From Pycnopodia helianthoides (lineage: Eukaryota > Echinodermata > Asteroidea > Forcipulatida > Asteriidae): a stretch of DNA of 64,000 nt. Every line of letters begins with the position of its first letter. Within the stretch, counting starts at the first letter, position 1. The stretch is from NCBI GenBank assembly GCA_032158295.1, contig CM063257.1, positions 16,336,332 through 16,400,331 of the forward strand, written 5' to 3'. The notes beneath the pieces were generated by a model that did not search any database, was not told the origin of the DNA, and saw nothing but the letters and a program-made list of their open reading frames with translations. The position numbers and the translations under genes are program-made. This document shows positions 32,616 to 45,904 of the stretch, piece after piece.

Positions 32616-32639
32616 TCAGCAACTCTAGGACACAAAATA

Positions 32640-33915
32640 ATGTACTCAACTGAGTTACATGTACATGTTTATGTAAAATTTTATTATCAGAAACATGAGA
32701 ACATGTTAAATTTGAGAAGTTCAGTTGCAATACATGAACGTACAAATATATAAACTTCTCTAAATATTATAAGATCCATTAATTTTTACAGAGGGGGGGG
32801 GGGTTCAGGCTTTACAGATTTGTTTCAAATTTTGTTTCTTACCACTAACAAGTTTCTGCAGTGACCCTGGTCTGATTATTTCAGTGCAAAAGCCAAAAGA
32901 CCACCCCAGCATAATAAACAAGACCAAAAAAACTCCCCAAAACAGACACATGAAATCAGCTTGTAAATAAGACTGTTAGCATAAACTAAAACATAATGGC
33001 CTAGATTAAGGGAGGTGTTTGACCCCCCAAAATCTCGCCTCTGTATCTGCCCCTGAGATTTTCTAACTGAAGGTTGACACAGAACAGGTTAAAACCCTAC
33101 CAAAATTATACAGCATAAGTTTTCATCACATCAAATCAACTTGACTCTTTACACACTCCAACAATATATCAATGACTATCAAGTAGGCCCAAACAGTGTG
33201 GAAATCCAGCATTAAAAAACACATTTGTTGTAAGGCCAAACAAAACAACAGCTGTGTTTCCTATTACGTTTGAAAGAACGTGGGTACTATTTCTGGGTTT
33301 TTTATAACAAAGATTTACATGATTTCTTTGTGAAAGGGTGTGTGGCAATAGCAAACACAACTATTTTTTTGTCTAGCCTAATTGAAAATTGTATTTATAA
33401 TATTAAGAGACTGTTTCCTTCCGTCCAAAAAAAACAGTATATCATTATCCTTTTTTTCATGAATACAATGCCCCAAAGTTCAGGTATAAATTAACAAAAG
33501 CACCGAAATTAAAAGTAGTATTAGGTATATGCCACACAATTTACTCTCAAACTGATGTCTCAAGTCCTAAATTTAGATTTCTGCCATCAGAATTGTAGGC
33601 TTACAAAAAGGCTGGGAACCTTCATGTTAAATTTAGGTTTCGTTTCCTGGTTATAGTTTCAAAAGTTGTACAAAAAACACTTGCCTATTTTGAATTAAGA
33701 GAATGATTTAAAATGTGTATCTGAAATACAGAATGATTAATTGCCTTCTATCAACATAATACAGCAATAAATCACCTCAAACCAACTTCATTCTTATTAG
33801 AAGTTAACACTCAGATTCCTTGTTTTGAAATCCGAAAACTTCAAATGTATAAAAAACACCAATCTAAAGGAACAAGATACTAACAATGCTTCAAACTCTC
33901 CATGTGATAAGCACT
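32640..33915. other. Interior of the 3.3-kb TIR element, no gene seen
   Basis: AT-rich sequence with one G run (32792-32802). Short frames on both strands show no recognisable domain. It probably is intron or filler next to the exon at 33924-34229. Confidence 0.4.
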
Positions 33916-33923
33916 CACAGTAC

Positions 33924-34229
33924 CTTGAGTGCCCTGGCTATAAATTCAATGACTCGTGGTGGCACCTTGCCTGAATATTTCAGTCCGTATATCTGAGTTT
34001 TCAGGTAGCCAAAGAAGTTGGGTAGTTGAGCAGAATATTCAAAGTTGAAGGTGCAGTGGCTCTTGAAGAGTATATCCACAGCTGATGTGATGTTCGATGA
34101 TGGAAGGGGGAACCGGTAGTTCTTTATCTTCAAAACGATCTGATGTATCTGTGGTTTGGCGACAAAGGCAATGAGAGTGGGCTGCTTTGTGGTATTACTG
34201 CTCAGCACTTCCTCAAGCAATGTGGTGAC
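33924..34229 (-). CDS. Transposon-borne exon of a widespread uncharacterised protein (partial)
   Basis: A 306-nt frame, phase 0-0, with TTTTTAACAG before 34229 and GTACTGTGAG after 33924. The 102 codons read VTTLLEEVLSSNTTKQPTL..., AVDILFKSHCTFNFEY and PNFFGYLKTQIYGL, PPRVIEF. The pattern 'DxLFK-x-H/F-V/F-F-N-x-x-Y ... F-x-xFxQ-x-x-Y ... t-x-R-V' belongs to an uncharacterised C-terminal domain that I remember from many predicted fish and invertebrate proteins. It lies inside a TIR element (31749-35031), so it is most likely mobile-element or captured coding sequence. No partner exon was found. Confidence 0.5.
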
Positions 34230-35031
34230 CTGTTAAAAACAATTTAGACCTTTTAATCTATGGAAAATCACTAAAGCTAGGAGTTTAATAAAAGATATCT
34301 AGGGTAAGCCTCCTGTGCTTATTAGTTATATTGCAATATAAAATGCAGATTACGACTCATCAAATCCTACTTGTTATATAAATTCACAGGCCCATAATGA
34401 AGGATTTTACTGCACGTTGAATGGGGCTGGATCGTACGTGGACTATACGTTCGACCTGTAGGTTTAACGACACGCGAGCCATGGCCTCCATGCATGCATG
34501 CTGCATGCCCATGCAATCGACGCACATGATTCATGAACAATGTTGAATCAGAACGGGCCTTTTCACTAGACGAAATCGTTTAAAATATTGTCATCAACAA
34601 AAGCAAGTGTAACTTCAGTGTGATCCATGCATGATAATAAAACCATCTTGGGTGTAATAATCAATTTATTGTTTGCTTACCTTGTCAAATTTGCTGAACG
34701 ATCGTGTAAAATTACACAGGGCATATGCATCAACATGGCGGCGGGCGAAAGTCTGCGTGATCACCTCACATCAATTGACCAATCAAAAACAGTCTTGCAT
34801 AACACCGAAGATAGGTGCTAATTGGTATTGCCATTTCAGTATACAAAGTGTTAATTTAACACCTCAGGTGCAGTCAAGGAAGCCTCACTATTCAGCAATC
34901 ATATTCAGCACGTACTTTTCAGCACTTCTACTTTGTGGGAGAAAATGTAACACTCTTGGTGCATCTTTGTGCACTTCAGGTGCACACACTTGCTTAGCAC
35001 CCAGTATTTAGCACTTTTGTTTTTAGAGTGT

Positions 35032-37810
35032 ACCATGCCAGATTTAGGGGCAGATGGTACCCTCATTGTTCCCATATTGAACACACTGTTTTCTTCTTGC
35101 TCAGGATTAAGTGGATATACCATGCCAGATTTAGGGGCAGATGGTACCCTCATTGTTCCCATATTGAACACACTGTTTTCCTGTTGCTCAGGATTAAGTG
35201 GATAAACCATGCCAGATATAGGGGCAGATGGTACCCTCATTGTTCCCATACATGAACACACTGTTTTCCTCTTGTTTAGGATTAAGTGGATATACCATGC
35301 CAGATATAGGGGCAGATGGTACCCCCATTGTTCCAATACATGAACACACTGTTTTCCTCTTGCTGAGGATTAAGGGGATATACCATGCCAGATATAGGGG
35401 CTGATGGTACCCCCATTGTTCCCATACATGAACACACTGTTTTCCTCTTGCTGAGGATTAAGTAGATATACCATGCCAGATATAGGGGCTGATGGTACCC
35501 CCATTGCTCCAATACATGAGCACACTGTTTTCCTCTTGCTGAGGATTAAGGGGATATACCATGCCAGATATAGGGGCTGATGGTACCCCCATTGTTCCAA
35601 TACATGAACACACTGTTTTCCTGTTGCTCAGGATTAAGTGGATATACCGTGCCAGATATAGGGGCTGATGGTACCCCCATTGTTCCAATACATGAACACA
35701 CTGTTTTCCTGTTTCTCAGGATTAAGTAGATATACCATGCCAGATATAGGGGCAGATGGTACCCCCATTGTTCCAATACATGAACACACTGTTTTCCTCT
35801 TGCTGAGGATTAAGGGGATATACCATGCCAGATATAGGGGCAGATGGTACCCCCATTGTTCCAATACATGAACACACTGTTTTCCTCTTGTTTAGGATTA
35901 AGTGGATATACCATGCCAGATATAGGGGCAGATGGTACCCCCATTGTTCCCATACATGAACACACTGTTTTCCTGTTGCTTAGGATTAAGTGGATATACC
36001 ATGCCAGATATAGGGGCTGATGGTACCCCCATTGTTCCCATACATGAACACACTGTTTTCCTCTTGTTTAGGATTAAGTGGATATACCATGCCAGATATA
36101 GGGGCAGATGGTACCCCCATTGTTCCAATACATGAACACACTGTTTTCCTCTTGCTGAGGATTAAGGGGATATACCATGCCAGATATAGGGGCTGATGGT
36201 ACCCCCATTGCTCCAATACATGAGCACACTGTTTTCCTCTTGTTTAGGATTAAGTGGATATACCATGCCAGATATAGGGGCAGATGGTACCCCCATTGTT
36301 CCAATACATGAACACACTGTTTTCCTCTTGCTGAAGATTAAGGGGATATACCATGCCAGATATAGGGGCAGATGGTACCCTCATTGTTCCCATATATTGA
36401 ATACACTGTTTTCCTCTTGTTTAGGATTAAGTGGATATACCATGCCAGATATAGGGGCTGATGGTACCCCCATTGCTCCCATACATGAACACACTGTTTT
36501 CCTCTTGTTTAGGATTAAGTGGATATACCATGCCAGATATAGGGGCAGATGGTACCCCCATTGTTCCAATACATGAACACACTGTTTTCCTCTTGCTGAG
36601 GATTAAGGGGATATACCATGCCAGATAAAGGGGCTGATGGTACCCCCATTGCTCCAATACGTGAGCACACTGTTTTCCTCTTGTTTAGGATTAAGTGGAT
36701 ATACCATGCCAGATATAGGGGCAGATGTTACCCCCATTGTTCCAATACATGAACACACTGTTTTCCTCTTGCTGAAGATTAAGGGGATATACCATGCCAG
36801 ATATAGGGGCAGATGGTACCCTCATTGTTCCCATATATTGAATACACTGTTTTCCTCTTGTTTAGGATTAAGTGGATATACCATGCCAGATATAGGGGCT
36901 GATGGTACCCCCATTGCTCCCATACATGAACACACTGTTTTCCTCTTGTTTAGGATTAAGTGGATATACCATGCCAGATATAGGGGCAGATGGTACCCCC
37001 ATTGTTCCAATACATGAACACACTGTTTTCCTCTTGCTGAGGATTAAGTGGATATACCATGCCAGATATAGGGGCAGATGGTACCCCCATTGTTCCAATA
37101 CATGAACACACTGTTTTCCTCTTGTTTAGGATTAAGTGGATATACCATGCCAGATATAGGGGCTGATGGTACCCCCATTGTTACAATACATGAACACACT
37201 GTTTTCCTCTTGCTGAGGATTAAGTGGATATACCATGCCAGATATAGGGGCTGATGGTACCCCCATTGTTCCAATACATGAACACACTGTTTTCTTCTTG
37301 CTCAGGATTAAATGGATATACCATGCCAGATATAGGGGCAGATGGTACCCCCATTGTTCCAATACATGAACACACTGTTTTCCTCTTGTTTAGGATTAAG
37401 TGGATGTACCATGCCAGATATAGGGGCAGATGGTACCCCCATTGTTCCCATACATGAACACACTGTTTTCCTGTTGCTTAGGATTAAGGGGATATACCAT
37501 GCCAGATATAGGGGCTGATGGTACCCCCATTGCTCAAATACATGAGCACACTGTTTTTCCTCTTGTTTAGGATTAAGTGGATATACCATGCCAGATATAG
37601 GGGCAGATGGTACCCCCATTGTTCCCATACATGAGCACACTGTTTTCCTGTTGCTCAGGATTAAGTGGATATACCATGCCAGATATAGGGGCAGATGGTA
37701 CCCCCATTGTTCCCATATATTGAACACACTGTATTCCTCTTGCTCAGGATTAAGTGGATATACCATGCCAGATATAGGGGCAGATGGTACCCCCATTGTT
37801 CCCATGCCCC
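35032..37810. repeat. 88-bp tandem array, right part (about 31 copies) with higher-order repeat
   Basis: Continuation of the 88-bp array. Units differ at a few diagnostic positions (CAGATGG or CTGATGG; CTTGCTGA, CTTGTTTA or GTTGCTCA). A block of five units (about 441 bp) at 36196-36636 recurs almost exactly at 36637-37077, including the 89-bp variant with CATATATTGAATACACTG, showing recent block duplication. Each unit ends in a pyrimidine tract plus CAG/GG or TAG/GA, resembling a 3' splice site. Confidence 0.93.
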
Positions 37811-39195
37811 TGTCATAGTTTATCTACCATTATACCAGAATGGATGAAATTGAATGGTCAAACAAGAGGATTGACTGTGTATTGTTTTGATGTTTCCACC
37901 ACATGATATCATACAGTAAGCCATTATAGTTTATCTACAATTATACATGATACTGAATGTTAAAACAGTAGGAGGGTTGACTTTGTACTGTGTAAATGTA
38001 TTCAGTTCATTTTGTTATAACGCAGGCTGTCATAGTTTATCTATCATTAAAAAAACAATTGAATATTGAATGGTCAGACGGTAGGAGGATTAACTGTGTA
38101 CTGTTTAGATGTGTTAACCACATGATATCGAACAGCAGGCTGTCAGAGTTCATCTACCAAAATACCATTTATCATGATATTGAATGGTCAAACAGTAGGT
38201 GGTTAACTGTGTACTGTGTAGATGTATTCAACACATGATATCGAACAGCAGGCCGTCATGGTTTATCTTCTATTATACAGTGAAACATGATATTGAATGG
38301 TCGAACAGTAGGAGGGTTGACTCTGTACTGTGAAGATGTGTATTCACCACATTAACACAAGGTTGACATAGTTTACATGTCTTTCAAAACCACAGTGGAT
38401 GGTATTGAATGGTCAGACAGTAGGAGGGCTGATTGTGTACTGTCTACATGCTGTTATAGTTTATCTACCATTATACCAGTATACATGATATTGAATGGTC
38501 AAACAGTAGGAGGGTTGACTCTGTACTGTGTAGGTGTACATGTATTCTCTACATTATGTTATACAGCAGGCTGTCATAGTTTATCTATCATTAAAAACCC
38601 TGGTGGATGCCATTAAATGGTCAGAGTGGGAGGATTGAGTGTGTACTGTCCACAAGATATAAAACAGCAGGCTATACCGCGATGGATGATGTTAAATGGT
38701 CTGACAGTAGGAGGGTTGATTTGGTGCTTTATTCACAGCATGATATAAAACAGCAGGCTGTCATAGCTTATCTGCCCATATACCGCGATGGATGATGTTG
38801 AATGGTCAGACAGTAAGAGGGTTGATGGGGTACTGAGTAGCCTACAGGTACATGTATCCACCACATGAGATCAAACAGTAGGCTGTTAAAGTTTATCTGC
38901 CCCAATATCACTATGGATGATATTGAATGGTCAAACAGTAGGAGAATTGACTCTGTGCTGTGTGTACATGTAGTCACCGCATTAATACCCATACAGCAGG
39001 CTGACATAGTTTACCTGTCAATCAACACCACAGTGGATGATAGTGAATGGTCAGAAAGTAGGAGGGTTGATTGTGTAATGTGTACATTTTGTCACCACAT
39101 ATCAAACAGCAGGCTATCATAGTTTATCTACCATTATGGATGGATGATATTAAATGGTCAAACAGTAGGAGGATTGACTGTGTACTGTGTATGTG
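37810..39195. repeat. About 110-bp repeat array (about 12 diverged units)
   Basis: The unit contains GATGATATTGAATGGTCA, ACAGTAGGAGGGTTGACT, GTGTACTGTGTAG, CACCACATGATATC and AACAGCAGGCTGTCATAG. The core ATTGAATGGTCAGACAG..GAGGGTTAA is the end of a small inverted-repeat element found singly at 20793-20962. Units vary in length and no frame is conserved. Confidence 0.85.
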
Positions 39196-42100
39196 CAGAG
39201 TTCTAGCCAGAAATTTTTTATAGAGTAGGGCCCTTTATAAAATGTGAAATTTGCGAGCGCAAAGCGCGAAGCCTTTACGGCGTGGGGTCCGGGCCCGCTG
39301 AAGGGCCCCGGAAAATTTTTACGCCGTAGATGCTCTCTGATGCAATCTAGGCCACTCAGAGAAGTTTGTAACCCTTGTAAATTCATCTGAATTATTTTAA
39401 ACCCAATGCAGAAACTGCATTATAAGTTAGTCCACATAATATTTTGTGACCCTTTTTTGTGATAACAAATCTGTAGGCAAATAAATACAAATAAACAGCA
39501 AAGTTTACTTCCGATCCAGATTTTTGCTTTAATTTGTGCTTGCTGCAGAGCTTACAAAGCATACCTAATTTAGAAAATAATAAATCAAAATTCAATTAAT
39601 TTGGTATGAAGAGGTGGTTGTCGCATTAAAAAAAATCTTTGATTATTTTCGATAAATATCTTTACTGTCCATACAGTTTACAAATTGTTCCATACAAACC
39701 TGTTTAATTGTATAAAAAGGTTTAATCAACTCTTTTTCATTTTATAAAAATAAATAAAACTAGACATAAGAATTTGTTTGATAACAAATTCGAGGTGTTC
39801 GTGTTTTTGGCCTGAATTAACGAGTCATTAGTTTTTAAGTAAAACTGACTGGAGTGATCGTGAGCTGTGCTGTTTGTTATTGTAAAAACAAAATGAATAG
39901 CTAAGTATGGATTTTTTTCTGAGCGTTTTACAGAACTTCAAGTTTAGACAGGTCAAAAGGTCAAGACAAGGTCACGAACATATTTATTTAAGTTAGTGAA
40001 GTATGTGGAGCCCTTGCATATGGTGTAGATGGTCGAAATGGCTTGTGTAGTTAAAGAGATATGAATTTATGAATTACTGGCGACTGTTATAGAAGAGACT
40101 AGATCTAACCGAAGGGAAAGATCAAGTGACAAAACGCTTTTAGTAGACTCTTCATGACTTATAATAGCTCGCTGTAGCGAAGTGCACTGCACACACGTTG
40201 TTGTACAGACGGTTTTTGTGCTGCACCAGAATGAGGGTTTATCAACAAGCACGTGCGCAAGACCGGAAGCAAAGGTCAAACAGGGGTGATGTCGATGCAA
40301 AATATTGAGCAGGTTCAACCATGGTTCTTCAACCATCTTCAAACTGATGCAAACTTGGTGAAAAATCAGCTTTTGATGTCTTGTCATCAGTTACGCCCAC
40401 ATTAACGAGCTCATGGTGCGCTAGTGTGCATTTATATACGGTTCTTCCACCGTCCCCAATCAAACCATTCCCTTTGTCAGTCATTGCTTACGGGGGGGAA
40501 AAAAGTTATTCCCAGACGTCATAAATAAAAAAAATAAAGAAACATTAATGTGAGTTTCTTGCAAAGTTAAACCACTGCATTGTATTTTAGCAAACTGTGC
40601 CAGTTCTCGCATGGTCAACAGCTTGTATAATCGAAACAAACATTCAAAAATATGTGAACAAAAGCTTTTGGCAAAAATAAATAAAACATTCTATGGCAGC
40701 GCGCGATCCTTGCCAACAAAATGTTAAGGAACATTTGCTGCCAAACGCTATTAATACTAGGCATGTATGTTTGCCCAGAAGACTTGGCACGCTTGACACA
40801 TAAATATGGGCCACGGTCGCCCAGAAACAACTTGGTACGGAAGTGCAAACAACTTGGCATGCTTGCCACAAACAAACAATTTGACAGCCGCTTGCCACCA
40901 AGCTACTCGCCCCGTCTCGAATGGTAGCTAGCCTGCAGCCTTAATTTGATCTTGTAACAAGTAAAAACTGTATGCAATTTAGGCGTAAGTGTGTAAACAC
41001 CGATTACAAGAAATGAGTATCTGTGTCAAAATGCTAGCATTCTGAAGCAAAGGCACTAAAAAATACTAAGGGATGTCTATGCATACAGCAAGGGTGTATG
41101 GAAGGATAAAGCAGATGTGAAGGGAGATTCAGTCTGTCGGGCATGCAGGGGATTCTGTCTGAGCATACGGCGTATAAATTTTATCCTGACTCCTTCTGAT
41201 AGCGCCCTCTTTTGAAAAAACCCACAAGTTTACGTTAAGTCTACCGTATACGGGTGGTGATCGTGAACCACTGATCTGTTGTGCACTTCTAATATTATTG
41301 CATATGCTTCTACACAATACTAAATAAACAAGCATATTATCATAATATAAAAACATTTTGGAGTGATTTCATCTGCCTTCTGTTGTCTAATTCTAAGAAA
41401 GACTTAGGTTTTTTAAAACGAGCCTTTGAACTACTCACAAGTACAACTTTCATGTATGTCAATCACTGAAGTATATTTATTTTTCTATGGATCATAATTC
41501 TTTATTGATTAGTAAATCCGACAATGCAAATCATGTTTACATTATTAAGTTACAATTCTTAGAAGTTTTAGCAGGTTTTCAAATACTGTAATTTGGCTTC
41601 TTATTTATATGTATCGGTGCCTGATACTTTGATTGTTCAATACATGCACTGATGATGATGTCGTTAAAAAAAGTGGAGCATAGTATGAGCTATTGGCTGC
41701 ATTTAAAAAAATAGCTTGCTTGATTTTTAGAAATTAGTCTTCATACAGAACGGTTTGTTAAATTTATAATATTGAAAGAAAAGACACTTGTTTGGAAAAA
41801 TTATGCAAGATAAAGTCATGAAGACTGCAAGTTTAAGCCTCTCGTTAATTTTAACTAATAAAATATTTGTAATGAGTTAATAACTATTTCCACCTGTTTG
41901 TTGCATCATACACTCAACAAGAAATTAAGGAATGGAACACAGCATCGAGTATGAAATCTTTCACTGGAGACCATTCGGGTACTGGATGTGTTGTATATTC
42001 TGAAGAAGAAAAAAACAATTATAAACAAAGTATGACTCAAAGCAAATTAAGTCAAGCTGAAACTGCTCAAATAGATAAAATTCAAGACTTACAACATTTC

Positions 42101-45012
42101 ATAATTTTATAATAATAATAACAATACAACATATCAGAGTAAGGAAATTACGCAAGAAAAAATGAGTGGAAGGTGCACTTCCTGTTTTTGATGTGAACAA
42201 CTTATAAACGAAACCTTATTAGGGGAAACTTTATCGAAGGGTTTTCAAATAAGTATGTCATAAGTCTGACCATTTCTGACTACAGTGACACAGCCAACAA
42301 CCATACCAATCCCCATTGCTATCTCTATCTCTTCGACGTTCATAGTACTAAACGTTCCTTAGTTAAAAATTTTTTTACCAACGTCACCACTTGATGATAC
42401 AGGATAAACTTTATAACGTTATTGTGCATCAAATAAAAGAATCATTTTTAAAAGCAATGATGTTCACATGAAAACTTACCGAAGTTAGTCCCGTGTAGCA
42501 ACGATAAACACATGCCGTGTGGAGGGTCTGAAACACCCCTCATGGTCCGATGACACATCCTTCCTTCTCGGAGTGTGATCAAAGCATAACCAATGTTTGT
42601 CCTTTTCTGCTTGAATTTTCTCACATAATTAATAGTCATATGAATCACTGAAGTGCCATCTCAGCGAAACTTCGTCTTTAATTCCATTTTGATCATTAAG
42701 CCACGAGAAGGGCGAAGAGGGGAACAATTAGACGCTGAATATGAGCGGAATTCAGATCTATACTGTCAGTACGCCATTGATAAGTACCGTGACTGTCAAC
42801 TGTATGTATGCAGGCGTCGTGGACTTTGAACCCTAATATCAATGACGCAGCGTGTACAGTATACTGTACATGTAAGATTACACGTGGTCAAAGGCGGAAC
42901 GACCAGCTCTGCGCTTCTAATTCTGCGGGCTGAACGAAATGTTCAGCTTACATTTTCAGCCGGAGGTCAATTACAAACGGGGTAACTCTTTGTGTAACAT
43001 TTGTTGGGTTTTAAAAGACCTATCCGATGATGTATTGATGGTAGCAATCCATTCAGAAGTGATTGAGTTATGATTTTTGGTAATATTAAATTTTGATTTA
43101 CTGTATTTCAACACCTGATGACGTCATCATGACGTCACAACTACCTGATGGAGGTGTCATCAAAGTTCTAACATGGTGTAAATTTGAAGTTAATCAGTTA
43201 AACAGAAGTTAATAATTTTGCCAGGAAATGATTTTAATGATTTTTTTGTTAAGAATTGCAGAAAGGCAAACTTTGACTTTCCGGTACGACCGGAAGTAAA
43301 GGTCAAGTGAATTTGACGTTAACTTTTTAAATGTTGCCCGTGTCTTGATCAATCATATGCCCAAACATGAATACCATAGCTGTAATATTCAGAGACATAC
43401 ATGCATTGGCATTAGGGCACTTTTTGAACTAAAATGGCTTGTAATTTGACACCCGATGACGTCATCATGACGTAATTGTTCACACACATTCTGCTTGTTA
43501 TGTTCTAACGTCACATTATGTTTCAAGTTGATCAAAGGTTTGCAAGTATGCTTTTTTTGCGGACATACGACTATCAGAAGTAAAACAAACTAAAAAAAAA
43601 AACAAAAAACGAACAAAAACAATGAGTTGTTCGCGCTGTTGCACGAACACCTCAAAAAAAAAAATATTTTACGTCGTGGTCACGGATTTAATAAGCCGTT
43701 TACAAACTGTAAAAAAAAAAAAAAAAAAAAAAATAAATAAAAATAAATAAACCCTACATTTTGTATTCAATGCTAAGCCTTTGCTAAGTCTAAAAATAAT
43801 CCTGTCTGCTTAAATATATATTTTATGAGATTTTTCATGACAGTCTAATAACAATGGTGGTGAAATTTTATGGGCTGAAATCTGTGCGATCCCCCGCCGA
43901 AACTAAAAGTTTGAAATGCGCAGCATTGCGCATGTGCCAGAACTTTTGCAATGCTTGTGTGTTTGCAATGCATACTAATACGCAAGTGTCCACCATCACA
44001 AGTACACGTTCACACACACACACGGTCCACCTGTCTGTCTGTCTTTTTGTCCCCTGTAGTATAGAATTGACATCTCCCAAAATCTCCTTTTTTAAAGGAT
44101 TCCCTTTTTTGGATCTATTTAGAAAAATAAAATGTCCCCCATTAAAAAGCACCCAACAATGGCAATTTTGATGTACATAAAAACAAATTGCTCCCGTCCG
44201 TCCCCAACCCCCTCCCCTTCCCGAGCCCTTTCCCCCGCTCTCAAACCATGCTAAAACCAAGACTTTCCATTGCGCGCGCAGCGCAAGAGCGCCCATGAAA
44301 AAAACAACCAGATTTTGACTGGTGCTTGGCCAATTTTCAGTGGTAACCTGATTAACGACATGCAGCCAACCTGCACCCACATGGCCATGTGCGACTAGAC
44401 TAGCTACTGATGATCTTCGCTCGGCCCCAGTGGCCTATCCAGGACCGCTGGGATGGGCTAATCAGCTTGCACAGATTCTTGTTCAGGAAGTACGTCATGC
44501 GTGCAGTGCTTGCAGTTTGAGTGTGATGCATGATGGGACTGAGCATTAACCAATGAGCGTGCTTGATACGTTTGCCCATCCCAGTGCCTTTGGTTTTAAG
44601 GCAAGGCGCTGGGAACGAGCGAACTGATGATCTGCCGTGCGTTATCTGTTCTGGCAAAGATGTATCGTGTGTGTGTGTGGGTTGCGTGTACATGTAGATA
44701 TAATTACGTACATGTCGAGTTGGGCAACTTGCTTGCTTACACACATTGATCGTAATTCGTTTTGCGGTGTTGGTGACGACGACGGCGTGATTTGGCAAGC
44801 TGACTTATGACGTATGGCATCGCGCTGCAACAATTGTTTTGTTACAATATTTATAAAAAAATGTTGATCCACAATTTAACACAAAGAAAACGTAAAAAAA
44901 AAAAAATCAGTTAATATTTTTAAAGCGTATCGATAGCGTATCGGAGGAAAAATAGCGTGTCGTTATTTTTTGATAGCGTGTCGGCCCGGCACGCTATTTA
45001 ATGCCTGGCTAG
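39196..45012. mobile_element. 5.8-kb composite insertion, hAT-like ends
   Basis: It divides the 110-bp array. The left end CAGAGTTCTAGCCAG and right end CTGGCTAGATACACAG form an imperfect 15-16-bp inverted repeat of hAT style. Just inside the left end is GC-rich sequence (GGGTCCGGGCCC, GGGCCCCGGAAAATTTT). No clear 8-bp target duplication is seen. The interior holds a nested element (39790-43655), long AT-rich stretches and no recognisable transposase or host gene; frames of 100-170 codons at 40.1, 43.9 and 44.5 kb match nothing I know. Confidence 0.55.
39790..43655. mobile_element. Nested element bounded by GAGGTGTTCGTG inverted repeats
   Basis: GAGGTGTTCGTG near 39791 is matched by CACGAACACCTC near 43642-43653. 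The interior carries repeated motifs such as TGACGTCATCATGACGTCA (43120 and 43458) and CGGAAGTAAAGGTCAAGTGA. There is no recognised protein and no target duplication, so the boundaries are tentative. Confidence 0.4.
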
Positions 45013-45490
45013 ATACACAGTGTGTTCACCACATGGTATCTAACAGCAGGCTTTTCTAGTTTTATCTACCATTAAACCATGAATCATGATATTGAATGGT
45101 CAAACAGTAGGAGGGTTGACTGTGTACTGAGTAGGTGTATTTGCTGTATGATATCAAAAAGCAGGCTGCCAAAGTTTATCTCAGTAAAAACCCGATGGAT
45201 GATATTGACTGAATAGACAGTAGGAGGTAGACTGGGTACTTTGTACTTGTTTCACCATGATCTAAAACAGCAGGCTGTCATATTAAAAACAAAACCTATA
45301 CTACGATGGATGACTTTGAATGGTCAAACAGTAGGAGGGTTGGCTCTGTGTTGTGTACATGTATTCACCACATTATATCATACAACAGGCTGTCGTATGG
45401 CTTTCTAAGAAATGTCTTAACTTATGTTCAACTCTTCCATGTTGTTGTCGCTAGTGTGATTCGTCAGTACAGCATCAAAAACATGAGGAT
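45013..45490. repeat. About 110-bp repeat array, right part after the 5.8-kb insertion
   Basis: About four more units of the 37810-39195 array (CAACAGGCTGTCGTATGG, AAACAGTAGGAGGGTTG). The array is interrupted between GTGTACTGTGTATGTG (left) and TGTGTTCACCACATGG (right), which would join into one unit. Confidence 0.82.
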
Positions 45491-45904
45491 TTAGGTTTAT
45501 TTCTAAGATATTTATTTTTTTCGGCTGCAGAGAAACATCTTCTTGCTCGACCTTTCTCATCGCCTAGATTTTTGTAATCCTTGTTTTATAAGCTCCCTAG
45601 TACGGAACTCGACCGTCTCTAGAAACCTCAAAATACTTCTGCACGTACTAAGTGACTGTTGATGGTATTACATAGTTCTGCATGCTCCTATAATAATAGT
45701 AACGAAAACTTATATAGCGCCAAAAACCGCCTAAAAGACGCTCAATGCGCTTCAAATAATATAAGCCTTATTGTTTAATATATAAGGTCTACTATACTTT
45801 ACTTCTTCCTTCATCTGACTCGTCATGATTTAGTGGTTCCTCAGACACGCCATACTTTGGGGAAGGATCCCTTTCCTAGTCTGGCCCTGACGTTCGGATA
45901 AAAC

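Larger units (their letters stand above)
31749..35031. mobile_element. 3.3-kb TIR element inserted in the 88-bp array, TA target duplication
   Basis: The left end CACTCTAAAAATTGAAGTGC and right end AAGTGC-type arm (GCACTTTTGTTTTTAGAGTG) are inverted repeats. The array unit GTGGATATACCATGCC is broken as GTGGATA-TA / TA-CCATGCC, so the target TA is duplicated and the empty site can be read from the neighbouring units. Inside are 14 copies of a 54-bp minisatellite (31885-32615), AT-rich sequence and one protein-coding exon. No transposase was recognised, so it is probably non-autonomous or decayed. Confidence 0.8.

Noticed and set aside
31300..37810. Dozens of overlapping 67-165-codon frames on both strands
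   Set aside because: They are readings of the 88-bp unit, which lacks stops in several frames; the period is not a multiple of three, so no single protein repeat is kept.
43868..44380. 170-codon minus frame as a gene
   Set aside because: Gly/Trp-rich low-complexity reading of C- and A-rich sequence within a composite insertion; no domain and no splice pattern.
39196..45012. Helitron, because the right end reads CTAG after a short hairpin
   Set aside because: The left end does not start with TC after A, and the ends are inverted repeats, which Helitrons lack; hAT-like ends fit better.
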